A model generated the notes under the pieces. It was not told the DNA's origin. It searched no databases and was given only the letters and a program-made list of their open reading frames with translations. 64,000 nucleotides of DNA, from assembly GCF_027943255.1 (NCBI RefSeq), contig NC_072893.1, positions 82,963,784 through 83,027,783 on the forward strand. Reading direction: 5' to 3'. Of this stretch, positions 56,343 to 64,000 are shown in pieces (position 1 is the first letter of the stretch; every line of letters begins with the position of its first letter). The DNA is from Anastrepha obliqua. Taxonomy: Eukaryota; Arthropoda; Insecta; Diptera; Tephritidae. The position numbers and the translations under genes were made by a program.

Positions 56343-56945
56343 CAGGGTGGGCTATATAGCGTTTGCTTTTTGAACCACCTATTTTTTGAGAATGGTAACA
56401 CAAATGACATGTCAAATGTGTTCATGATTTACTTAAAGGTTTGACATTTACGAAATGGGACGCTATATGCTTGAACAAAATTGGGAAATATTGAAAAACT
56501 ATTTCCAAAGTGGTGAGTCTTCTTCTTCTTTTCTGATTTTCACATCGGTGGCTACGTCAATAAGCTAAATTGTCGGATTTGGGGCTTAGAAAATCCACAC
56601 GTTACTGTAGAAAAGCAAATGCATCCACAACGAGTCACTGATTGATGCGGTTTTTGGTTAAGGACAAATGCTATGCGAACCATCCAGAGACGATTGATGC
56701 TTTAAAACACGAAATCGAAGTTGCCATTCATGAAATTGGAGCCCAAACATTCGAGAGTGTGCTTAAAAATTGCGTTGATCGAATGGCCTATTGTAAAGCC
56801 AGTCGTGGCAGTCATTTGAACGATATTATTTTTCATTCATAAATGACAATGTTCAATCTTCAAAATAAAAAAAAAAAGTTTGAAAATATATTTATTAGTT
56901 TTTCTTTATAGCCGATTCAAAAATCAAATTTTACATAGCCCACCC
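56343..56945 (+). mobile_element. DD41D mariner deletion derivative nested in the Tc1-like element
   Basis: The left end CAGGGTGGGCTATATAGCGT follows TA (56341-56342). The reverse complement of the right end is AGGGTGGGCTATGTAAAATT; the last two bases and the TA on that side look damaged (CCCACCCTAGAG). About 603 bp, with coding scraps of both transposase ends but no catalytic core. Confidence 0.82.
56455..56842 (+). pseudogene. DD41D transposase, N-terminus joined to C-terminus
   Basis: ATG 56455 opens MGRYMLEQNWEILKNYFQSG, the first helix region. The frame then closes, and from about 56642 a new frame gives KDKCYANHPETIDALKHEIE, then AQTFESVLKNCVDRMAYCKA and SRGSHLNDIIFHS, the family C-terminus, ending at 56842. 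The core with all catalytic residues is deleted, as in the 21067-21664 derivative. The two C-termini (GSHLNDIIFH and GSHMNEVVFH) show that they are close relatives. Confidence 0.85.
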
Positions 56946-58046
56946 TAGAGCCATTAGACGAAGATCAAGCGCTTTATCCTAGTAATCATTGTCTTGATGG
57001 TACAGGGAATTGTCCTTAACTCCTAACTTGTCAGTCCTTTGAACTAAATTTTCTTTCATAATTGTTAGGTACTGTTTGTGGTCTATATTGTCGTTAATGA
57101 AGCACAAATTTCAAGTACCAGCAGCGGACATACAACCTCACATCATTAACGACCCACCCGCAGACGTAAGTTTTTTTTGCAGCAGTTCTTTATTATGTCT
57201 TCTCACACATATGGTTGTCCATCTGACCTAAATATGTTACACTTGATTTCATCCGCAAACAAAACGTGCTTGCAGCACTCGAAATTCTTATCCCCATGAC
57301 GCTTTGCGAATTTTATTCTCTTGTGTTGGTTAATCTCGTTGATGAAAGGCTGTTTTCGTGCAACTCTTCCATTATAATTATTCTTTCGCAGCACTACACG
57401 TATACTTTGGGCGTTAAAATTAATATTGAGGTGTTGGGTGACTTTTGTTGCGAGCTTAGAAGTGCTCTAATTTTAATTTTTTTCACTATCCACCGTTCAT
57501 CTGCATTCGAAAACAGTTTTGGCCGTCTCGATTTCTTCCTATTTTACGCGGATTTTGTTTCTTTAAAACGTTTTATCACGTCGTATACAGTCAAGCGGGG
57601 TCGATCCACTATTTCTCAGATTTCTTGAACGGTTTTACCCTTTTCATGATGACTAATAATTAAATTTTTGACTTCATTTGAGCTTTGTCCACGCTGCTAG
57701 CCATGTTTATAATTTGGACTTTTATTCAACAAAACACGACTGAGATTTTATTTTAATTAATTACGTTTGGTTCGTTCTTTGCACTGTTCTAACGAGATCA
57801 TATGAATTGTGTGATTCCCCGTTTTAAAGTGCCAAGCAATCGGAATAATGCAATATGTCCGACTTTTTTGTCATCAGAACAAGGAGGTAATGGCTTTGTA
57901 AATTTATTACTATTTATTAAAATTCTAAAATCCTAAGATTACTATTTTTAAACTCCTATTTGAATACCCAATACAAAAATATAAAAAAAAAAATATTTAA
58001 CTTGCATTTAGCCGCTTATTGAGCCGCTGTACATCCCGCTATTATA

Positions 58047-58986
58047 AGGCGTTTTTCAATAGGTGCGCTTCAATTTTTTTCCGATAGGGAGGGCGAACGA
58101 CGCAATATTTATTATTTTTCGCTTGTCATTTGTAAACTTCATTAGTATACATTTCATCATGGAACGCTACACACTTGAGCAACGGTTGCAAACCGTGCAA
58201 ATTTTTTATGAAAATAATCGTGCAAATTTTTTATGAAAATTTATAAATTTTCCAAAAAATCATCTTCAGTGATGAAGCTCACTTTTGGCTCAATGGCTTT
58301 GTCAACAAGCAAAATATGCATTACTGGGCAGAAAGCAATCCACACGTGATTCATGAGGCACCGTTGCATCCCGAAAAAATCACTGTTTGGTGCGGTTTAC
58401 ATGCCGGCGGCGTAATTGGCCCATATTTTTTCGTTGACGAGAACGATCGCCACGTTACTGTGAGTGGAAATCGATACCGCGACATGATAAACGATTATTT
58501 TTGGCCGCAATTGAATGGTATGGACTTAGACGACATGTGGTTTCAACAGGACGGGGCCACAAGCCACACAGCACACGCTACAATTGATTTGTTGAAGAGT
58601 AAGTTCGATGAGCGCATTATTTCCAGATATAGACCGGTCGAATGGCCGCCGCGCTCGTGTGATTTGACACCTCTAGACTATTTTCTTTGGGGTTATGTGA
58701 AGTCATTGGTCTACAGTAACAAGCCGGCGATGATTTGTGAGCTCAGAGCCAATATTGAACGCGAAATTGCTGGAATTTCGGCCGATTTATGCAAAAGAGT
58801 GGTCGAAAATTGGGTTCAACGATTGGACTTCGTAAAACGTGCACGCGGTGGTCATGCAAAAGAAATCGAATTTCATACTTAAATGTATATGTTCAAACGC
58901 GATAATAAAAAAAAATTAGTTAAAAAAGTCAAACCGGTTGTGTTTTATTAAAAAAAAAGTTGAAGCGCTCTTATTGAAAAACGCTT
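58047..58986 (+). mobile_element. DD41D (rosa-type) mariner, internally deleted
   Basis: A 940-bp element. The left end AGGCGTTTTTCAATAGGTGC and the reverse complement of the right end AAGCGTTTTTCAATAAGAGC share a long TIR that continues through GCTTCAA. TA borders lie at 58045-58046 and 58987-58988. About 360 bp of the 5' coding region is missing. It starts 17 bp after the Tc1-like element at 55874-58029. Confidence 0.92.
58159..58882 (+). pseudogene. DD41D transposase with N-terminal-half deletion
   Basis: ATG 58159 gives MERYTLEQRLQTVQIFYENN. The sequence then runs into a 22-bp direct repeat (CGTGCAAATTTTTTATGAAA at 58194 and again at 58219) and a stop. The code resumes with KIIFSDEAHFWLNGFVNKQN and stays open from 58316 to the stop at 58882. 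The catalytic half is complete: first Asp in FSDEAHF, second in WFQQDGATSH, third in LTPLDYFLW, with 41 residues between the last two; the C-terminus is GGHAKEIEFHT. The DNA-binding half between residues ~20 and ~145 is deleted, so the protein could not recognise its ends. Confidence 0.92.
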
Positions 58987-58989
58987 TAT

Positions 58990-61300
58990 TATGAATTTAG
59001 CTCAGATTTGGAACTATTGGAAAAGCGATACAGTGCTTAATACCTCAAATCTACCAAATTACAAGGTCTTCTATCTATCGAAAAAAAGGTTGCGGAACAT
59101 AATCGATCTCTTCTGAAGAATTTAGGTCTTATGTGCGAGCAATATCCGCTTCCTAAGTCGTTATCACTTAAACTTTACTCATAGATATGAAAAGAAGTAC
59201 GAATATGAATAAGCCATGGCCCTAAAGTCATTGAAAGTGCACCAGTTCGATAAAACGAGCAGTACATTTCTCTATAGGGAGAGAGCAAAAATGCATCGGC
59301 ACCGACACATACATATACATTTATATTTACACATGGATTTGTATTTCCGCTAGGAAATGCTTCTTAAATGCTTAATAAATTCTGGAATTTACATAAAAGT
59401 CAGCTGAGCGAAAAATAAAGGGTGGCACTATGGCGAAAAGACCTAGACGGTAGGTGGCGAATGAGAAAAATTAACTGCGAATGCTATACTTTTACTGCGA
59501 ACTATGTAAATATGTTTGAAGAAAATTTCCGCGAAAAGCAATAAATCATCAACAACAACCAAAATTAACTCACGTTCATGTATGTATGTACTATACAAGC
59601 AAATGCATTTTATTGCCCTCGAAAATTCATTGCAAAAACTATAATTAAAGTGAATTGGCGAACCGACAGTCGGACAGCTGAATACAGCAACACCGTTCAG
59701 CTTAAAAGGCTGAGTCAAGTGCAGCAGCGTTGCCTCTTGTTGTCGGAATTGCTGTGCTGCAATTAACGTGTGCAACAATGTAGCGACTGATCGTGGATGA
59801 AACACAGCATAATGCGCCACAGAGCGTCGTTGTTGTTCATCTAACCAAATCAGCAGCAGAAAATAATAATGTAACAACAAGCGTAGGAAGAACCAACACA
59901 AATTTACGCAGAGCAAATAAAATCTTTCGAACTCGTATATGCTCGTATATGAAAAACGAAGCACAAAAACAAGAACAATAACAAAAGGTTTGAAACGAAA
60001 AAACAAACTCCATTGCAGAACGAAGCAATAATGAATGCACCACAAATGATTGCAACTTGTAAAAATTGTATGCAGCATAGCAATTTTACGCTCGGCTTGC
60101 AACATATTTGCACCGGGAAATACGAATTGCAGCACAACTAAAAAAACTAGTGCAACAGCACCAAACCAATGTCAGCAATGCAATATTTACGTAGCTCAAA
60201 GAAAAGCAGCTATTTTGATATAAAATAAAAAGTGGTTTAGAATACATAAGCGAAGAGTTTTTTAGTCATTTGTACACTTAATTCATCTCGTATCTTTCTC
60301 TCTTTCCTTGGAGTCTTTACCTGCTTTTTCATTCCTCAAGCAAAAGAGATCTTCAAGAATCATCATCAATCCTCATAATATTGAATTTACTACGAGTTTT
60401 TTGTTGTTCATTAATTTTTTCATTAAAATATTTGCTTGAAACAATATCGCTGTTTTTGTTGTTACAGTTAGCATAGTTCATTGTTTTATGGTCCACTCCA
60501 GAAAGTACATAGGTATATATGGATATATGTATGTATGTGGTCTAATTTACTTATATCACAATAAACTTTTTAAGGGGAATTTTCAAAAAATCAATTTTTT
60601 TTTTACAGATTATTACTCTTTATAGTTTCAGGAATATTTCTGTAGAAGTCAATTGTAAAAATTTTCCATAGATACAAAGTTATGGTGAAAAACTGGCCAA
60701 CGAGAGTTTGATGCGCACAGCTAGCTGTCCTTCGTTTGACAGCGAAAATGCCCTTTAAAGTTTAAACTCGTTTTTCTCGAAACTACTTTTTCGGGCGGAG
60801 TCTGCATGATGACTCATACAGTTTTTAATATTTTTTTAAGCGGTTTCTTTAAAATATTCAAAAGTGTTTTCCCTATAGTTTGTTGAGCCGGATTTTTTGA
60901 TATTTTTATTGAAAAATATTCGAAAAATTGCGAAATTCAAAAATCCGGCTCGACAGACTATAACTACAACTTTATTTTACAAGAATTTTTTTACTTTTTA
61001 CAGATCCATCAACATTTCAAGGAGAAATAATGCAGACCGTGGAGCAACTTTTTTTCATTGTATATACTTTCAGTCACGTGACTTTTTATGTACTAATTTT
61101 TGTAAAGAAAAATTAAAATACATTTTTTATAAAGTTCAAGTATTAATAAACAATGCATAACATTTTTTTTATATTTATTTCTATTTTTATCCCTTCTAAA
61201 AACAGTTTTTCTTTTAGCGCATTTGTGGCGCTGCTAGACGTATGTAACGCCTTAAATTTTCTAAAAAAACTTTGTTTCACACTTTCGTCGAAATTCCTCC
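58990..61300. other. noncoding DNA, no gene seen
   Basis: 59.4-60.2 kb has CAA/CAG-rich DNA with a 230-codon minus-strand frame that I do not believe is a gene: no motif, and it reads low-complexity antisense. At 60.88-60.96 kb an inverted repeat (TGAGCCGGATTTTT against AAAAATCCGGCTCG) sits in AT-rich sequence. TTAAGGGGAATTTTC at about 60570 looks like the end of a TTAA-type element, but no partner end was found. Confidence 0.4.
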
Positions 61301-61306
61301 AAAATA

Positions 61307-61765
61307 AAGGGAAAGCCCCCAGGTTTATTTCTCTATAAATAGGAAGGTATGGCGTTAATAGTGGAAAATAACATCAGGCAAATTATTGTACAACCACGAC
61401 CTCGCGTATAGGACAATATCCTTTTCTTGCAATTTTCCTTAACTGAATTGCAAAGTGGCTGCCCTATGTCCTCGATAGCCTCACGAATTCCATCTTTGAA
61501 GTTTTGAACCGACCCTTTCCCGTGGCCCCAAAGAAAAAAGTCACAAGATGTTGAATCACAAGATCTCGGTGGCCAATTGTGATCACCTTTTCAAGAGATA
61601 ACAAGGTCCGGAAACTTTTCCCGTAAAATATCAACGTAGCGCCGTTTTGTTGAAAATAAACGTTGTCCAGATCAATACCATCCAATTCTGGCCATAAAAA
61701 ATCGTTAATCATCTCTCGAAATAGCACCTGTTATTCAAAATAATACCTGTTATTGGAAAACCCTT
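61307..61765 (-). mobile_element. DD41D-type mariner deletion derivative
   Basis: The right end, reverse-complemented, is AAGGGTTTTCCAATAACAGG next to TA (61766-61767). The proposed left end AAGGGAAAGCCCCCAGG at 61307, next to TA, matches it only in part, so the left border is uncertain. The interior holds the C-terminal part of a transposase on the minus strand. About 459 bp. Confidence 0.65.
61395..61727 (-). pseudogene. DD41D-type transposase, C-terminal remnant
   Basis: From 61727: FREMINDFLWPELDGIDLDN followed by VYFQQNGAT, the second catalytic segment with Asp changed to Asn (QQDG to QQNG). A small deletion follows, then VITIGHRDLVIQHLVTFFFG, a frameshifted version of the PPRSCDLT-DFFLWG segment, and further frames with IEDIGQPLCNSV. 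The N-terminal two-thirds is gone. Inactive. Confidence 0.78.
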
Positions 61766-61999
61766 TATTATTGCCCTTAGCTTTTTCGAATAACCGAAGC
61801 GTTTTTGCTAAAAAATATATTTATAAAATAAATACTCGTACTTTAACGCGCTGAAAATTTTTGGTAAACAAAGTGATATTCTATATTAAATATTGCATTT
61901 AATACTTATTTATGTATGATATTTTGCGGTCAAAAGAAACATGCTATATAGGGAGTACGTGGGTCTTAGTTATGTTGAAGCAAAATTGTTTCTACCAAT

Positions 62000-62060
62000 T
62001 GGTATTTCATGCCCGGATATTCGAGCCGGGAAGCTATGCACTAGCCCATACGGCTTCATG
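62000..62060 (-). repeat. tRNA-like sequence, possible SINE head
   Basis: On the minus strand: GGCATGAAGCCGTATGGGCT (A-box-like AGCCGTATGGG) then, about 20 bp on, GGCTCGAATATCCGGGCA (B-box-like GGCTCGAATAT). The spacing is too short and the arms do not fold into a proper cloverleaf, so it is not a functional tRNA gene. It may be a fragment of a second tRNA-derived SINE family. Confidence 0.35.
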
Positions 62061-62099
62061 CCAATGCTAAAATTCAGCAGCCGGCTTATATCCAGACCT

Positions 62100-63730
62100 G
62101 CTAAATAATGAGGACCAGATGCCTGGAACGTAATATAGTAAAAGAAGGACAGCTTAGGAGTAGATGCTAAAATGATTCATGCTCGGGACTCGAATTAATG
62201 TCAAGTCCAACCGCATGGATACCTAATAGACAATGTTCGGTTAGCTCAACGTACCACCCTAAGCGACATTTAAGGCTTTCTAACCTTAAGAATTCCCTGC
62301 GCTCTTCGGGTGGTCAAAAGGATCTCGCGATGCTATAACCTAGCCATCGGTAACTTAAATTGGTTTTAAAACTAGAATATCAAGATTATCATCAAAAGCT
62401 TTGAATATGTCGAGAAGCACTAGAATGGTCCGTAATTTATTGAAAATATTTGGTACCAATGCTCAACAAATTTCAAAACAATATTTTTTAAGTAAACTAT
62501 GAACTAAAGTAGTGATGGGCAAACTCAGCACATTTGCACTGTGCGGCAGCGTGTGCTTCTGCGTGCTTAAAAGTGCTAGGTGAAGGGGGATAACAAAGCA
62601 CAGGGAAGAAACGGAAAAATTGAGCGAGTTGTGTCTGTGTTTGTATCCTGAATGAGAGAGCAATTATTTATGAATTCTTACCAGGGATGCCAACTTTTAA
62701 CTTCGTATCAACAAATTTCTAAAAAAATAGGTTTTTTTGGTAGATTTTTCTTCAATAACTAAATTTAATACATATTAAACTTTCTATTATAATAATGAAT
62801 TAAGATAATGAAGAACAATAAACAAGCAATTAAACATTTCAAAAGTTCGCGTAATACTGTTTTTTAATTGCTATATGTAAAGAAGATTAAGACCTCTGAA
62901 AATATTCAATTTGAGATTAAATTGCAATCTTACATATTGGAAAGCAATGACAGTTAAATCTTCAATAATATCAATTCAATATATCACTGCATATACTGAC
63001 GAATCTGTAAATTATTTACACTTATCTTATGATTACTTAAATGTTTTTTGAGATCGGATATATTTTTTTAAAGTGATGTTTTTTAAATTGAGTTAAGAAA
63101 TCCAGAAAATCAATTTTTTTAGCAAATTACTTTATAAAATTGCAAACTCTCTTCAGCTACCGAAGTTTGTCAAATGATACCATTTTTTCTTTTATTTTTC
63201 ATAAAAAATGGACGTGATTGAAAACTAATTTCGCGTATCTAAATCCAATACACTCTGAAATGCACAACTGTAAATAAAAATAAACAACCAATAGTATATA
63301 CTTACATATGTATATAAATCATGAATAATAAAATCAACAATTTCCAAAATTGATTCCCACATTTAACAACTGCGGCAACTCTTACTCATAAGTTTTGACA
63401 TTTCATAAATAAAATCAGTTTTTTCGTGATTTCTTCATTTTTCGACGATATTTTTTGAGACCGTAAGTTACATATTATTGTCGCATAAAAAACCACTAAT
63501 ATTAAGTGTATTTGTATGGTGTGGATGCAGAGAAAGTGCTGAAAATTCTATTTAAAAATTTGAAACGGCGAACGTCAAAACAAAGTGCACAGTGTTCAAC
63601 TGCCGACAAAAACATAAATTTATTTCTAATGTGTAATATATTATTCTGTTTTAACTTTTAATTTAGATAAGCAAAGTTAAATAAAATATTAAATATAAAA
63701 CATTTGGTTCAGCATGAGCTAAAATAAAAG
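62100..63730. other. mostly featureless; hAT-like terminus at 62510
   Basis: TAGTGATGGGCAAACTCAGC at 62510 resembles the 5' end of many hAT transposons, and GTGCACAGTGTTCAACTGCC at 63585-63604 has a CAGTGTTC that could be another. If 62510 is real, the reading frame at 63735 could be that element's transposase. No 3' partner lies in the window. The remainder is AT-rich. Confidence 0.4.
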
Positions 63731-63734
63731 AACA

Positions 63735-63980
63735 TTGTTTAATTTGAATCCGAAGTGGAGTGTAACTTTTTTATGCAAATATGTAGACGGAGAATCACAA
63801 TGCCTTGTATGTGAAAAACGTGTGGTGTGTAAGGTTTTTAACATAAAGAGACATTATGAGCTGCACAGGAGTGAATATGTAGGAGAAGAAAGGAAAAGTA
63901 TATACAAATCCTTAAGTCTAAACGAAGAGCCCGATTCGGTGTGCCAAATTACAGAAGGTCGGAAAAATTCAAATTATTAA
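63735..63980 (+). CDS. BED-finger N-terminus, GTF2IRD2-like hAT transposase (partial)
   Basis: An open frame at the right edge: PKWSVTFLCKYVDGESQCLV, with a zinc-finger-like pair (CLVCEKRVVCKVFNIKRHYE, a Cys-x2-Cys followed by His), then LHRSEYVGEERKSIYKSL. This is the N-terminal BED-type finger of the hAT-derived group that includes GTF2IRD2, EPM2AIP1 and ZBED-like proteins (the motif order W-F-V-CL-C-NIKRHY is typical). The frame opens with TTG at 63735, not ATG, so the true start or an upstream exon is unresolved. It stops at 63980 after KNSNY. The window ends in TTTTTAATTTCTTAG, which looks like a splice acceptor, so the coding sequence may continue in an exon outside. Whether it is a mobile or a domesticated gene cannot be told. 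Confidence 0.6.
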   Translation: MFNLNPKWSVTFLCKYVDGESQCLVCEKRVVCKVFNIKRHYELHRSEYVGEERKSIYKSLSLNEEPDSVCQITEGRKNSNY

Positions 63981-64000
63981 AATTTTTTTTAATTTCTTAG

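Larger units (their letters stand above)
56114..57704 (-). pseudogene. Tc1-like (DD34E) transposase, degenerate and interrupted
   Basis: It starts at ATG 57704 (MASSVDKAQMKS) and continues in other frames with ISHHEKGKTVQEI and IVDRPRLTVYDVIKRF, the paired-type DNA-binding region. The frame from 57394 gives KQPFINEINQHKRIKFAKRH and HVLFADEIKCNIFRSDGQPY, holding the first Asp in FADE (the usual ES is EI). The central catalytic part is decayed. A nested mariner (56343-56945) interrupts before NVVQHLWTHLENQLKKHVI, which corresponds to NVIENLW and carries the position of the catalytic Glu, here Gln/His. The end KGLPTKY matches the family, with a stop at 56114. Inactive. Long antisense frames here (57266-57628) are shadows. 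Confidence 0.85.
55874..58029 (-). mobile_element. Tc1-like element with IR/DR ends, carrying a nested mariner
   Basis: Outer termini: CAGTGGCTCAATAAAGAACT at 55874 and, reverse-complemented, CAGCGGCTCAATAAGCGGCT ending at 58029. TA borders lie at 55872-55873 and 58030-58031. A second, inner repeat pair (GACAAAAAAGAACTCGGACA at about 56042 and, in reverse, GACAAAAAAGTCGGACATAT near 57855-57876) gives the double-binding-site IR/DR layout known from some Tc1 elements. The total is 2,156 bp; about 1.55 kb without the nested element at 56343-56945. Confidence 0.88.

Noticed and set aside
57266..57628. 120-codon plus-strand frame
   Set aside because: It lies antisense to the Tc1-like transposase, whose motifs are clear on the minus strand.
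59443..60135. 230-codon minus-strand open frame
   Set aside because: No domain or family motif. It reads the complement of CAA/CAG-rich noncoding DNA, giving a Leu/Phe-rich product, and other frames over the same bases are also partly open.
1..64000. CRISPR array, bacterial operon or prophage
   Set aside because: No regularly spaced repeats, no operon-like gene spacing or ribosome binding sites; introns, SINEs and mariner elements show eukaryotic nuclear DNA.

Overview
This 64 kb window is insect nuclear DNA, AT-rich and dense in transposable elements. A true fruit fly (Tephritidae) is the best guess. The reasons are the abundance of mariner elements with DD41D catalytic spacing (the rosa-type group, described from tephritids as I recall), a higher dipteran pattern of CAA/CAG-rich noncoding DNA, and several mariner/Tc1 lineages side by side. 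The species cannot be told from the sequence. I found no convincing host gene. Apart from one partial reading frame at the right edge, every protein-like segment belongs to a transposon or retrotransposon. The window is probably intergenic DNA or the inside of a very long intron.

Layout. 1-10 kb: a complete but frameshifted mariner (978-2219), a Helitron-like 3' end (about 3704), a DD41D transposase remnant (about 5.3 kb), a degraded mariner/maT-type element (6085 to about 7330), a tRNA-derived SINE (7468-7788) and a full-length dead DD41D element (8268-9570). 10-19 kb: mostly noncoding, with three non-LTR retrotransposon (LINE) fragments at 11.9-12.9, 13.5-14.6 and 17.4-18.1 kb. 19.7-22 kb: a three-level nest in which a DD34D mariner was hit by a SINE with a 15-bp target duplication, and the SINE tail was then hit by a DD41D deletion derivative. 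24 kb: a 186-bp near-perfect palindrome. 27.2-28.5 kb: a mariner with an intact transposase ORF, the only complete CDS I support. 29.2-30.7 kb: a LINE fragment split by a TTAA-flanked element. 32-35.4 kb: a LINE split by a DD41D element, itself split by a pogo/Tigger-like MITE. 35.9-37.2 kb: another LINE fragment on the opposite strand.

39.4-42.2 kb holds the most interesting object. It is a 2.87 kb element with about 545-bp, essentially identical terminal inverted repeats ending CACTGG and flanked by TAA. It encloses a spliced but decayed gene of a widespread uncharacterised protein family. I read this as a poorly described DNA transposon lineage with a candidate DDE-type transposase.

43.6-45.8 kb is T/A low-complexity sequence. 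47.6 kb holds another complete SINE with a 12-bp duplication. 52-55 kb has a pair of dispersed AT-rich repeats around a dead mariner. 55.9-59 kb carries a Tc1-like element with an IR/DR arrangement, nested with a DD41D deletion derivative, and 17 bp further on a second DD41D derivative. 61.3-61.8 kb has one more. The right edge shows a hAT-like terminus (62510) and the start of a BED-finger, GTF2IRD2-like hAT transposase (63735 onward).

The elements interact as parasites and hosts of one another. Most encode broken transposases, while several non-autonomous copies keep good termini. That pattern fits mobilisation in trans by rare intact copies such as the 27.2 kb mariner. All family assignments come from recognising motifs by eye; no database search was run.
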